DNA from: an uncultured bacterium
Lineage (GTDB): Bacteria > Myxococcota_A > Polyangia > Polyangiales > Houyiibacteriaceae
Length of the DNA: 41,822 nt
NCBI GenBank assembly: GCA_938024995.1
Contig: CALJDU010000031.1
Coordinates: 1 to 41,822, forward strand
Direction: 5' to 3'
Part shown: positions 1-7,261 of the stretch, piece by piece
How the letters are laid out: each line of letters starts with the position of its first letter
How positions within the stretch are numbered: the stretch's first letter is position 1
Made by a program: the position numbers and the translations under genes
Notes under the pieces: generated by a model
What the model saw: only the letters and a program-made list of their open reading frames with translations
The model's database searches: none
Told to the model about the DNA's origin: nothing

Positions 1-17
1 CGTCGCTTTCCAATATT
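1..17 (+). repeat. Tail of a preceding AATATT-bounded repeat copy
   Basis: The first 17 bases match the last 17 bases of the repeat copy on the minus strand at 29110-29126 (ending CGCTTTCCAATATT). The next full copy starts at the shared AATATT (12-17). The left edge is therefore the end of at least two tandem copies; the rest of the first lies outside the window. Confidence 0.75.
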
Positions 18-118
18 CTCTGGAGGGACTGTCCGCCCCTCCCTCCAAATAAGTAAATGATTTGGAGCCTCCCTCCCATGTTCGCTCCGCTCTGCGCTCC
101 TTCGTCGCTATCCAATAT
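12..118 (+). repeat. 107-bp AATATT-bounded structured repeat, copy 1
   Basis: This stretch is nearly identical to the reverse complement of 29110-29216; I count only a few differences. It starts at AATATT (12-17) and ends in a slightly decayed CAATAT (113-118). Two hairpins lie side by side: GGAGGGAC (22-29) against GCCCCTCC (35-42), with one mismatch here that is paired in the other copy, and CTCCAAAT (43-50) against ATTTGGAG (60-67) with a 9-base A/T-rich loop. No convincing protein is encoded. It may be a REP/MITE-like non-autonomous repeat; no known family is recognised. Confidence 0.85.
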
Positions 119-121
119 CGA

Positions 122-197
122 TTTCCGCACAGGCGCTCAGGCGCGGGTTCCGGAGCGGAGCGGAGAACTCGCGGCGATGGCGCCGCAGGTGCGGAAA
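122..197 (+). repeat. 76-bp repeat with inverted ends, copy A
   Basis: The unit is bounded by the inverted pair TTTCCGCAC (122-130) and GTGCGGAAA (189-197) and contains a small internal hairpin, CGGCG-ATGG-CGCCG. It is repeated almost exactly at 228-301, and both copies are followed by CAAAGAATAC. It is a different family from the AATATT-bounded repeat beside it. The inverted ends fit a MITE-like or extragenic palindromic element. Confidence 0.8.
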
Positions 198-227
198 CAA
201 AGAATACTGAGTTCGCGCGTAGTATCG

Positions 228-301
228 TTTCCGCATAGGCGCTCAGGCGCGGGTTCCGGAGCGGAGCGGAGAACTCGCGGCGATGGCGCCGCGTGCGGAA
301 A
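228..301 (+). repeat. 74-bp repeat with inverted ends, copy B
   Basis: This is a second copy of the 122-197 unit, with TTTCCGCA at the left and TGCGGAAA at the right. It has one substitution in the left end (CAC to CAT) and a short deletion near the right end. The 30-base spacer between the copies holds ATACT/AGTAT inverted arms around a GC-rich centre. The copy runs into the 5' side of the small ORF that follows, so an upstream ATG at 283 would put repeat sequence into that protein. Confidence 0.8.
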
Positions 302-318
302 CAAAGAATACGAACTGC

Positions 319-630
319 ATGCGCTACTCCCCATACTCAGACGATGACCTCCTCACCTTGGCGTGCCAGTTCGGGGCGAAGCTGCTCAAGGTCGCGACGG
401 TGACCGGTGCGCTCGACGATGGCGAGCCCGACGAGGTCGCGGAAGACGCCTGGCATGAGTGGGCGTGGTACGAGATTCAACAGCAGCTGGCGGTGCCCGC
501 TGATGATGTTCCCGACCTCAACGTGCGCGCGAAACGCCTCAAGCTGCCGGACGTGTTTCGGGATGCCTTCGTCGCGGCGCTCAATGGGGACGAGGAGTTC
601 GTCCCTCCGAGAACACCCGAGTCGAACTAG
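319..630 (+). CDS. Small acidic hypothetical protein
   Basis: This is a 103-residue reading frame of unrecognised family. The frame is also open from an ATG at 283, but those first 12 codons lie in and just after the repeat at 228-301, so I prefer the ATG at 319 (protein starting MRYSPYSDDDLLTLA). The product is soluble, acidic and Trp-containing (HEWAWYE), has no signal peptide or membrane segment, and appears mostly helical. It is 38 bases upstream of the permease on the same strand, so the two could be cotranscribed. No ribosome-binding site is clear. Its codon use resembles neighbouring genes, which supports coding. Confidence 0.55.
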   Translation: MRYSPYSDDDLLTLACQFGAKLLKVATVTGALDDGEPDEVAEDAWHEWAWYEIQQQLAVPADDVPDLNVRAKRLKLPDVFRDAFVAALNGDEEFVPPRTPESN

Positions 631-668
631 CGCGCCGTGATCACGCCTGGTAAAGATCAGCGTTGGCG

Positions 669-2081
669 ATGAACGACGAAGTCGACCCTCTACGGCCCTC
701 CGCGCCTCCGCCCAGTCCCGACGGCGTCGACCAACGCCGACGCTGGGCGTTCTTCGCGATTTGGGGAATCGTCGTTCTCGGCGTCGTCATCACGTTCCGG
801 GAAGTGCTCATGCCCTTCCTGCTCGCGGTGATCGTCGCGTACGTGCTCGCGCCGGTCGTGGAGCTGGTGCAGAAGCTCGAGATCGGTCGCGGGAAGCACC
901 TGCCCAAGTGGGCCTCGGTGATCATCGTCAAGGTCGTGCTGGTCGCTTCGATCGTGACCTTCTTCGTGGTCGGCGTTCCGCGCCTTGTCGTCGAGATAGA
1001 GAAGCTCACGCGTGAGATCCCGGAGACGGTGCAGACCGCGCGGGACGAGTGGCTGCCGACGCTTGAGCAAAAGCTGCGGCAAGCGATGGCGCCGTATGAA
1101 GAGCCGCTCACGGAAGACGAGGACGCGGCGGCGGAAGGAGACGTCGTCGCCGAGGCCGAGGCAGAAGCGGTTCCGGAGGTCGATGACACCGGCGCGATTC
1201 ACGTCACGCCAAACGCAGAAGGCGGCTTTGAGATCACGCTCCCCGAGAGCGGCGTGATCGTCGCGCCCGATGGGGATCGCTACCGGATCACGACCGCGCA
1301 CCGCGAAGCGGAGACCCGCGGCGACCTGACCGCGTCCGTGACCGAGGCCATCCGGAAGTTCACCGACAACACGCAGGCGACCGCGGTCACGATTCTGAAG
1401 ACCGCGCAGACCGTGGTGCGCTGGGTCGTCCGGAGCGTCTTCCTGTTCTTCATCATGCTGATGCTCTCGGCGTACTTGCTCGTCACGAGCGAGAGCATCC
1501 TGGCGTTCTTCCGCTCGCTCGCGCAGCCGCGTCGCCGTCGGAATTTTGACCGTCTCGTCATGCGGATCGATCGCGGCTTGTCAGGCGTCGTCCGAGGCCA
1601 GGTCGCGATCTGCATCGTGAACGGCGTGCTGAGCGGCATCGGTTTCTATCTGCTGGAGCTTCGCTACTGGCCGATCCTCGCGTTGGTCGCGACGGTGCTC
1701 AGCATCATCCCGATCTTCGGCGCGATCTTGAGCTCGATCCCCGCGGTCGTGATCGCGCTCCAAGATTCCTGGACCACCGCGGTCTTTACGCTCGTCTGGA
1801 TCATCGCGATTCACCAGATCGAGGCGAACCTGCTCAACCCGAAGATCATGGGCGACGCCGCGAAGGTTCACCCAGTGCTCGTCGTGTTCGCGCTCTTGGC
1901 TGGTGAGCACCTCTTCGGCCTCGCCGGCGCGCTCCTCGCGGTGCCGGTGTTGTCCATCGTGCAGAGCCTCTTCCTCCACTATCGCGAAGTGATGCTCGGG
2001 GTGCCGACGCCTGCGCGCGAGCGACGAAGCGCGCCGCCGCCCGCGCCTTTGCCGGACGTGGTCGGGGACGTCGCTGAATAG
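669..2081 (+). CDS. AI-2E family transporter (PerM/YdiK-like)
   Basis: This is a 470-residue inner-membrane protein of the AI-2E transporter (formerly DUF20) family, whose members export small molecules or, in some cases, act as cation/proton antiporters; the substrate here cannot be told. Hydrophobic segments lie at about 27-62, 82-105, 250-275 and in a cluster from 312 to 436. The family signature is seen near 382-427 (HQIEANLLNPKIMG, then HPVLVVFALLAGEHLFGLAGALLAVP in the same stretch). The loop after the second segment is enlarged by an acidic Ala/Glu-rich stretch (about 148-175) and a beta-like segment (175-210). ATG 669 is chosen over an in-frame TTG at 663. The gene converges on the phosphatase gene. 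Confidence 0.9.
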   Translation: MNDEVDPLRPSAPPPSPDGVDQRRRWAFFAIWGIVVLGVVITFREVLMPFLLAVIVAYVLAPVVELVQKLEIGRGKHLPKWASVIIVKVVLVASIVTFFVVGVPRLVVEIEKLTREIPETVQTARDEWLPTLEQKLRQAMAPYEEPLTEDEDAAAEGDVVAEAEAEAVPEVDDTGAIHVTPNAEGGFEITLPESGVIVAPDGDRYRITTAHREAETRGDLTASVTEAIRKFTDNTQATAVTILKTAQTVVRWVVRSVFLFFIMLMLSAYLLVTSESILAFFRSLAQPRRRRNFDRLVMRIDRGLSGVVRGQVAICIVNGVLSGIGFYLLELRYWPILALVATVLSIIPIFGAILSSIPAVVIALQDSWTTAVFTLVWIIAIHQIEANLLNPKIMGDAAKVHPVLVVFALLAGEHLFGLAGALLAVPVLSIVQSLFLHYREVMLGVPTPARERRSAPPPAPLPDVVGDVAE

Positions 2082-2108
2082 AGCGAGCGAGCCGTATGCG
2101 AGCGGACG

Positions 2109-2906
2109 CTAGCGGAGCTCGACGACGACGGCGGTGATGTTGTCCCGCCCGCCGCGGCTGTTGGCGAGCTCGATGAACTCGCTGACCGCGGCTTCTGGAC
2201 CGCTGCTCACGATGGGCGCGATCTCGTCTTCCTCGATGTAGCCGTGAAGGCCGTCCGAGCAGAGCAAGAAGACGTCACCTGGGCGCACCTCGATGAACTT
2301 GGTGTCGACCTGGACGTACTCGCGGCTGCCGACCGCGCGAGTGATCACGTTTCGGTGTGGGGAGACAGCGGCTTCATCTGGGGTGATGATGCCTTCACGG
2401 AGCTGCCAGGCGACCAACGTATGATCCTCAGTGAGCAGGCTCGCTTCGCGGCTGCGCACTAAGTAAATGCGGCTGTCGCCGACCTGCGCGGTGACGGCGT
2501 AGGTGCCGCACATGGCAAGCACGGAGAGGGTGGTCCCCATTCCCTGTTGATCGGGCTCGTGTTGCGCAATGCCGAACACCATGTAGGTCGCTGCCTGAAC
2601 CGCGCTCTCCAAGATCCGCTGAGCGGTGTGGATCACGTCCGGATCGGGACGTCCCTTGCTGGTGGTAAGCGCCGTGAGCGCCCCTTCACCGCGGCGAACC
2701 ATCCCGCGGACGGTGTCGACCGCCTGTTCGCTGGCGATCTCGCCTGCAGCGTGCCCCCCCATGCCATCCGCGACGATGTACAGACCTTGTTCATCGTCGA
2801 AGAAATAGGCGTCTTCGTTGAGTGACCGAACCTGCCCGACATCGGTCAGGCCGGCTCCAATTCGCATGGGTTGTGGGGAAATCACGACTGCCCGGATTCT
2901 AGCCAT
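2109..2906 (-). CDS. PP2C-family Ser/Thr protein phosphatase
   Basis: This 265-residue enzyme is a metal-dependent PP2C (PrpC/Stp-like) phosphatase that removes phosphate from Ser/Thr residues in the cytoplasm. Metal-binding motifs are in place: NED at 30-32, ADGMGGH at 46-52, VGDSRIY in the middle, CSDGLHG, and GGRDNITAVVVEL near the C terminus. It is a catalytic domain only, with no sensor or membrane segment. Start ATG 2906 is followed by another possible start, ATG 2867 (MRIGAGLTD), which fits the family's usual N terminus better; neither has a clear ribosome-binding site. It is divergent from the HtrA-like gene. It could oppose kinases such as the one at 12704, but that pairing is inference. 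Confidence 0.93.
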   Translation of the reverse strand: MARIRAVVISPQPMRIGAGLTDVGQVRSLNEDAYFFDDEQGLYIVADGMGGHAAGEIASEQAVDTVRGMVRRGEGALTALTTSKGRPDPDVIHTAQRILESAVQAATYMVFGIAQHEPDQQGMGTTLSVLAMCGTYAVTAQVGDSRIYLVRSREASLLTEDHTLVAWQLREGIITPDEAAVSPHRNVITRAVGSREYVQVDTKFIEVRPGDVFLLCSDGLHGYIEEDEIAPIVSSGPEAAVSEFIELANSRGGRDNITAVVVELR

Positions 2907-3022
2907 ATCTGAAAAATTGGCTCGTTGTTTAACCCTCTACCACAAGTGCGGCGGATGCTCACGGCCAGGAGTGTGCGATAGTGGAACAAGTTGTGATGTG
3001 GTGAGTTGAATCTTCGGAATCC

Positions 3023-4192
3023 ATGACCATCTCAGTCTTAGTGGCTCATCAAGCATCCTCACGTGCCCGCGCGTTCGTTCTGGCCTGCGGGTTCGCGCTC
3101 GCGGCGCTCTCGCCATCTTCTGCAGACGCTCAGATCTCTGAGGAGCAGCGGATCAACATCGCGGAGAGGCTTCAACGGTCCGCCGTCGTCGTGCGAGCCG
3201 GTCGCTCCAGTGGTTCCGGTTTCCTCGTCGGGAGCGAGCGGCTTGTCATCACCAACGCGCACGTCGTCGGGAGAGCGCGGACCGTTCAGCTGCGGATCGG
3301 AGACCGAACGGTTCCGGGGCGAGTCCTCGCCGTGGACACGCGTCACGACTTGGCGGTTGTTGAGCCGGTTGACGATGTCGACGCGCCTCCGCTCCCGCTT
3401 GGCGACCCTGACCGCGTCCGCGTCGGCCAAACCGTGCTCGCCTTCGGCAGTCCGTTTGGCCTCGATGGAACGCTTACCCAAGGCATCGTCAGCGCGCGGC
3501 GAGATGTCCCGAGTCGGGACGGCTCGCAGATCGAGGGGATGATTCAGACCGACGCGCCGATCAATCCCGGCAACTCAGGCGGACCTCTCACGAACTCACG
3601 GGGCGAGGTCATCGGCGTCAACACGGCAATCATGAGCCGCACGGGCGGGAGCCATGGCATCGGGTTCGCCGTCCCCTCAAGTTACGTCAAGGACTTGCTC
3701 CAAGCGGTGCGCGAGCGACGCGAAGGAAGCGACGAGAGGGAGCCGCGCTCCGCAGGGAACTCTCCGGCGAACGCGGCACCCGAAGAGGGCGAGGTCCACG
3801 AGGTCGAGGTTCCCGACGGTCCGGTGTGGCTGGGGATCTTCGGTGACGACTACCGCGCTCCCGGTGTCTCCGGGGTACGTGTCGAGCGCGTGATTCCGGG
3901 CGGCCCCGCGGCCGCGGCGGGACTTCTCGGTGCAGGGGACCCCGCGCCCAGTGTGGTGCGGCGACTGGGGATCCGGTGGACCGGTCACATCATCTTGGCG
4001 GTCGATGGCCGTCCGGTTCGCTCGATGGACGACCTCCAAGCCGCGCTCTCCGCCCGCGCTCCGGGAGAACACGCGACGGTGTTCGTCACGGTGGGACCCG
4101 GGCGACTGAACGGCGAAGCCATGGTGCAGCTCCGCGCCCCGCCGGAGCCCGCGGAACAGCTCCGCGCGCCCGCGCCACGGCGTCATCGTTGA
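3023..4192 (+). CDS. HtrA/DegP-like trypsin-type serine protease with PDZ domain
   Basis: This 389-residue secreted protease resembles HtrA/DegQ, which degrade misfolded envelope proteins. A signal peptide covers about residues 1-36 (hydrophobic FVLACGFALAALS, cleavage near ADAQ). The trypsin-like domain carries the complete triad: His80 in ITNAHVV, Asp109 in HDLAVVE and Ser185 in NPGNSGGPL. One PDZ domain follows at about 245-370 (WLGIFGDD, GPAAAAGL, GHIILAVDG), after an acidic linker. Family members often have two PDZ domains; only one is seen. The 116-base gap to the divergent phosphatase gene must hold both promoters, but I see no clear boxes. Confidence 0.92.
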   Translation: MTISVLVAHQASSRARAFVLACGFALAALSPSSADAQISEEQRINIAERLQRSAVVVRAGRSSGSGFLVGSERLVITNAHVVGRARTVQLRIGDRTVPGRVLAVDTRHDLAVVEPVDDVDAPPLPLGDPDRVRVGQTVLAFGSPFGLDGTLTQGIVSARRDVPSRDGSQIEGMIQTDAPINPGNSGGPLTNSRGEVIGVNTAIMSRTGGSHGIGFAVPSSYVKDLLQAVRERREGSDEREPRSAGNSPANAAPEEGEVHEVEVPDGPVWLGIFGDDYRAPGVSGVRVERVIPGGPAAAAGLLGAGDPAPSVVRRLGIRWTGHIILAVDGRPVRSMDDLQAALSARAPGEHATVFVTVGPGRLNGEAMVQLRAPPEPAEQLRAPAPRRHR

Positions 4193-4310
4193 GGTCCGAA
4201 GCGCACCGGCAAACTGCCTGAAGCGAGATTTGAGCGAAGCGAGCGCGTGGAGGAATCGACCCAAGCTCGAGAGGGTCTCCAAGAAAGCTCGAATCGACAC
4301 GACAGCGCGG

Positions 4311-4338
4311 TAGACCGTTCAAAAAGAACGCCTATAGT
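4311..4338 (+). promoter_or_regulatory. Candidate sigma-70 promoter giving a leaderless mRNA
   Basis: A TATAGT hexamer (4333-4338) lies 16 bases after TAGACC (4311-4316). The GTG start of the TPR gene follows only 6 bases after the -10 box, so a transcript begun at the usual distance would be leaderless. The -35 match is weak; the call rests mainly on the -10 box and the lack of a ribosome-binding site. Confidence 0.35.
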
Positions 4339-4344
4339 CGCGCC

Positions 4345-5673
4345 GTGAATGCAGATGATCTGAAGCGCGCGCTCGCCGACCTCCTGGCGCGCGGGGAGCT
4401 CGCGGGCGCCCTCCAGCTCGCGGAGCCGCATCGCGATCCAAGTGATCGCGAGATGACGCGGATCTGGCTCGACCTTCTCCGGCTCGTCCCAGCACACCCC
4501 GATGGCTCTCGTGACGCCGCGGCCGCCGTCGCGCGTTTTCCGGATCCCGAAATCGTGGTGGCGGCGTGCGCGACATGGATCGCCCGCGCGGAGCGTCGCG
4601 GGTTCGATGAGCCACCTCTGCTTTCCGAAAACGACGCCAGCCGCGCGGCGGACGCGGCGAAGAGCTGTCTCCGCGCGCACCCTGGTCACGCGCTCGCGGC
4701 TTACCTCCACATCAACCGGGCGAACGCTCTGCGGATGTGTGGTCCCGACCGAGACGCGGAGGCACGAGAGGCCTATGAAGCTGCGCTCGAGGGCGATCCC
4801 GATCGCGGGTGGTGGTGGTTTGATCTGGGGACGCTTCACAAGTGGCGAGGACGCTTCGCGGAGTGCGTCGAGGCGACCGAAAAGGCGCGCGCGATTCTGG
4901 GCGACAAGCGCCCCGTGCTCTTCAACCTCGCGATCGCGAAGACCGCGCTCGGTGAAGGCGCGGCGGCGACGGAGCTCTGGCGGGCGCTCAAGATCCCCGC
5001 GACGGTGGGCGAGCACGGGATGCCGCACGTCGAGGGAATCCCGCCGCTCTCGGTTCGGGTGCTCTCCCGCGAGTCTGGTTACGGGACGCAGCGCGCGCTC
5101 CCCGACGGAGCGGTCAGCTTCGAGCTCCTTCAAGTGGACGCGCTCTCTCCCTGCCACGGGGTCGTGATCACGCCGAGCTTTGGCGACTGTCCGGTCGACG
5201 TGGGCGACGTGTTGCTCTTCGATGTGAACCCGGTCGCGCGGGCCGAAGACGGGGCGCCTCGTTTCGCGGTGCTCGAGGTCTTGCGGAAGTCGTCGCAAGC
5301 GTCCCATCGCTTCGTAGCGTTCGCTCCCGAGGAGACCGCGACCGAGCGGATCCAAGAGGTCTTCGGCGAGCACGCCTTTATCGTGAAGCCGACGCTTGAG
5401 GAGGTCCGCGAGCGACGACCGAATGGGGAAGGGCGCGCCTCTGCTCGTGGGGTGGGACCGGGCGTCGCGGGCTTGGTCTACGGCAAGCTCGCGGGTCTCT
5501 CGCTCAAGGATGTCCACGACGGTTACCACGCGCTTGGGAACCACAAGGTCCGCATCGCGATCCCTACGCTCTTCGAGGAGGGCGGCGACACCAAGCGCGC
5601 GGGGACGGAGCACCAGGCGTGGCGAACCATTGAGCAGCTCGCGTTGAAGCGGGCGGCGCGGGCTGAGTCGTGA
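4345..5673 (+). CDS. TPR-containing protein with unknown C-terminal domain
   Basis: This 442-residue cytoplasmic protein has TPR-like helix pairs at about 115-215 (AREAYEAALEGDPDRG, WFDLGTLHKWRGRFAECVEATEKA in the following repeat, LFNLAIAKTALGEG). The C-terminal half (about 225-442) is a mixed alpha/beta region I do not recognise. There is no signal peptide. The GTG start at 4345 follows closely on a -10-like box. The stop codon overlaps the start of the YhhQ-family transporter gene (GTGA), so the two are translationally coupled. A 499-codon open frame on the opposite strand is a GC-rich shadow: the TPR pattern and the operon overlap support the plus strand. Confidence 0.82.
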   Translation: MNADDLKRALADLLARGELAGALQLAEPHRDPSDREMTRIWLDLLRLVPAHPDGSRDAAAAVARFPDPEIVVAACATWIARAERRGFDEPPLLSENDASRAADAAKSCLRAHPGHALAAYLHINRANALRMCGPDRDAEAREAYEAALEGDPDRGWWWFDLGTLHKWRGRFAECVEATEKARAILGDKRPVLFNLAIAKTALGEGAAATELWRALKIPATVGEHGMPHVEGIPPLSVRVLSRESGYGTQRALPDGAVSFELLQVDALSPCHGVVITPSFGDCPVDVGDVLLFDVNPVARAEDGAPRFAVLEVLRKSSQASHRFVAFAPEETATERIQEVFGEHAFIVKPTLEEVRERRPNGEGRASARGVGPGVAGLVYGKLAGLSLKDVHDGYHALGNHKVRIAIPTLFEEGGDTKRAGTEHQAWRTIEQLALKRAARAES

Positions 5674-6446
5674 GCGACTCACCGCTCCCCTCCGCGCAGC
5701 ACACCTACGATGACCTCGAGGCGCTCGACGAGGCGACGCTCCACCATCGTCGCGAGCTCGTCTTCTTGGTGTGCGCGGGGCTCTTCCTCGGCACGCTCGC
5801 GATGCTGAACATCCTCGGGGTCTCGCGCTTCCTCAAGCTCGACTTCACCATCTTCGGGATGACGATCCCGATGCCGCTCGCGGTCGGCGTCTTGCCGTAT
5901 CCCGTGACGTTTCTTTGTACGGATTTCCTGAGCGAGCTCTACGGGAAGAAGCGCGCGAGCCAGGTGGTCTGGATGGGCTTGGTGTTGAACGTGTGGGTCG
6001 CCTTCATCCTCTACCTCGGCGGCGCGCTCCCGGGGTTCGAGGCAGCGGGAGAAGAAGGCACCGGCGTGTTCTTCGAATTACGAACGCTCGCGTTCAGCGC
6101 GATCAGCGCATCGATGATCGCGTACCTCCTCGCGCAGCTCGTCGACGTGCACGTCTTTCACTTTTGGAAACGCCTCACGAACGGACGTCACCTCTGGCTC
6201 CGGAACAACGGGTCGACGCTCGTGAGCCAGCTGGTCGACACCGTCGCGGTCATCCTCATCACGCACTACATGGCCAACGGCCTGCCGATCGACGAGACCC
6301 AGCCGATCGCCTCTCAGCTCATGACGTTCATCATCGCGGGCTACACCTTCAAGCTGGTGGCGGCACTCGTGGACACGGTTCCGTTCATGCTGGGAGCGGC
6401 TTCGCTGGCGCGCTACCTACGGCTTCCGCCTCCAAACGGCGGTTGA
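5670..6446 (+). CDS. Queuosine precursor transporter (YhhQ/VUT family)
   Basis: This 258-residue inner-membrane protein belongs to the YhhQ (Vut_1) family, known for uptake of the queuosine precursors preQ0/preQ1 used in tRNA modification. The signature stretch YPVTFLCTDFLSELYGKKRA (about 76-95) is clear, with about six membrane segments, a conserved LVDVHVFHFWKRLT region near 155 and NNGSTLVSQLVDT near 177. The GTG start overlaps the stop of the TPR gene by GTGA. No preQ1 riboswitch is visible upstream, as expected for an internal operon gene. The N-terminal 28 residues form an acidic cytoplasmic extension. Confidence 0.9.
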   Translation: MSDSPLPSAQHTYDDLEALDEATLHHRRELVFLVCAGLFLGTLAMLNILGVSRFLKLDFTIFGMTIPMPLAVGVLPYPVTFLCTDFLSELYGKKRASQVVWMGLVLNVWVAFILYLGGALPGFEAAGEEGTGVFFELRTLAFSAISASMIAYLLAQLVDVHVFHFWKRLTNGRHLWLRNNGSTLVSQLVDTVAVILITHYMANGLPIDETQPIASQLMTFIIAGYTFKLVAALVDTVPFMLGAASLARYLRLPPPNGG

Positions 6447-6517
6447 GCCGACTGAAAGCTCCTGATCGGGGAGCGTGTTGGCCGCGGCTCGTTCTGCTCT
6501 CGTAGAAAATCGTGCTG

Positions 6518-6534
6518 AGAGTGAAGCTCACTCT
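6518..6534. promoter_or_regulatory. Perfect inverted repeat between two genes
   Basis: AGAGTGA (6518-6524) and TCACTCT (6528-6534) are perfectly complementary around the loop AGC. It lies 71 bases after the YhhQ-family stop and about 105 bases before the next start. No T-tract follows, so an intrinsic terminator is unlikely; an operator or a processed hairpin are other options. Confidence 0.35.
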
Positions 6535-6603
6535 TGTGGGTTGGCTCGCACGTCGTGGGTCCCGTAAGTCCAACCTTCGCCAGTCGCTTTTCTTCAGCCC
6601 CCC

Positions 6604-6615
6604 GATAGCGCTATC
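6604..6615. promoter_or_regulatory. 12-bp perfect palindrome GATAGCGCTATC
   Basis: This perfect 12-base palindrome lies 25 bases before the ATG of the secreted-protein gene and 15 bases before its AGGAGG ribosome-binding site (6631-6636). Position and symmetry suit a dimeric regulator's operator near the transcription start. The protein that would bind is unknown. Confidence 0.35.
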
Positions 6616-6640
6616 CTTCAGCTGATTGTGAGGAGGACGA

Positions 6641-7261
6641 ATGTCTCGTGCTAGAGCTACGGTAGTCGCGATTGTCGCCATGATCGCGATGTGGGGACGT
6701 CCCGCCGACGCGACCGTGATGGTTGAGGTTCAGCTGGAAGACATGATCCGTGACGCGCACGGGATTGTTCTTGCACGTGTCACGCACACAGGTGTGCAGA
6801 TGGTCATGAGCGAAGGCTCGATGGACCCGCACACAGTGACCACCCTCGAGGTCGATCGATGGTTGAAGGGCGAGGGTGAGCAGACGCTTCAGCTTCGCGA
6901 GCTGGGCGGTGAGTACGCCGACCCAGAGGGCGGAATGGCTGGAATGGCGGTCGTTGGCGTCCCGACCTACCAGCCGCGGGATGAGGTCATCGTGTTCCTC
7001 GATTTCGATCCGACCGACCCGCATCGCTACTTCCGCACCTTGGAGATGACCCAAGGCAAGTTCAACGTGGTCCGCGGCCTCCCGGGCGTACCGGCCCGGG
7101 TGCAACGTGACTTGAGCGGCGTCGGTTTCGCGAGTTGGTTGGATGGCCAGATGTCGATCGACCACGGCGGGATTCAGGCGATGCTTTTGTCTGATTTCAT
7201 TGACCTGGTTCAGGATACGCAGCGCTTCATCGATCCCAACACGGGTGGAGTCGCGCCATGA
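6641..7261 (+). CDS. Secreted protein of unknown function, partner of the matrixin
   Basis: This 206-residue protein has a signal peptide (about 1-24, cleavage near PADA-T) and no other membrane segment. The mature part is probably beta-rich, with strand-like stretches such as HGIVLARVTH, TTLEVDRWLKG and EVIVFLDFD. I do not recognise the family. A strong AGGAGG ribosome-binding site ends 4 bases before the ATG. Its stop overlaps the matrixin start (ATGA), so the two are made together and are probably both exported. It might be a chaperone, inhibitor, substrate or surface partner of the protease; none of these is shown by the sequence. Confidence 0.85.
   Translation: MSRARATVVAIVAMIAMWGRPADATVMVEVQLEDMIRDAHGIVLARVTHTGVQMVMSEGSMDPHTVTTLEVDRWLKGEGEQTLQLRELGGEYADPEGGMAGMAVVGVPTYQPRDEVIVFLDFDPTDPHRYFRTLEMTQGKFNVVRGLPGVPARVQRDLSGVGFASWLDGQMSIDHGGIQAMLLSDFIDLVQDTQRFIDPNTGGVAP

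Noticed and set aside
57..347. Plus-strand frame of 96 codons across both repeat families
   Set aside because: It is made almost wholly of repeat sequence, with a low-complexity product and no ribosome-binding site. The same DNA is non-coding or in another frame at the second repeat copy.
5600..5670. preQ1 riboswitch for the YhhQ-family gene
   Set aside because: The upstream sequence is coding for the TPR protein and shows no matching pseudoknot-like pattern.
4183..5682. Minus-strand frame of 499 codons
   Set aside because: It lies opposite the TPR gene. Its product is Arg/Asp-rich without domain pattern, as expected for a GC-rich shadow.
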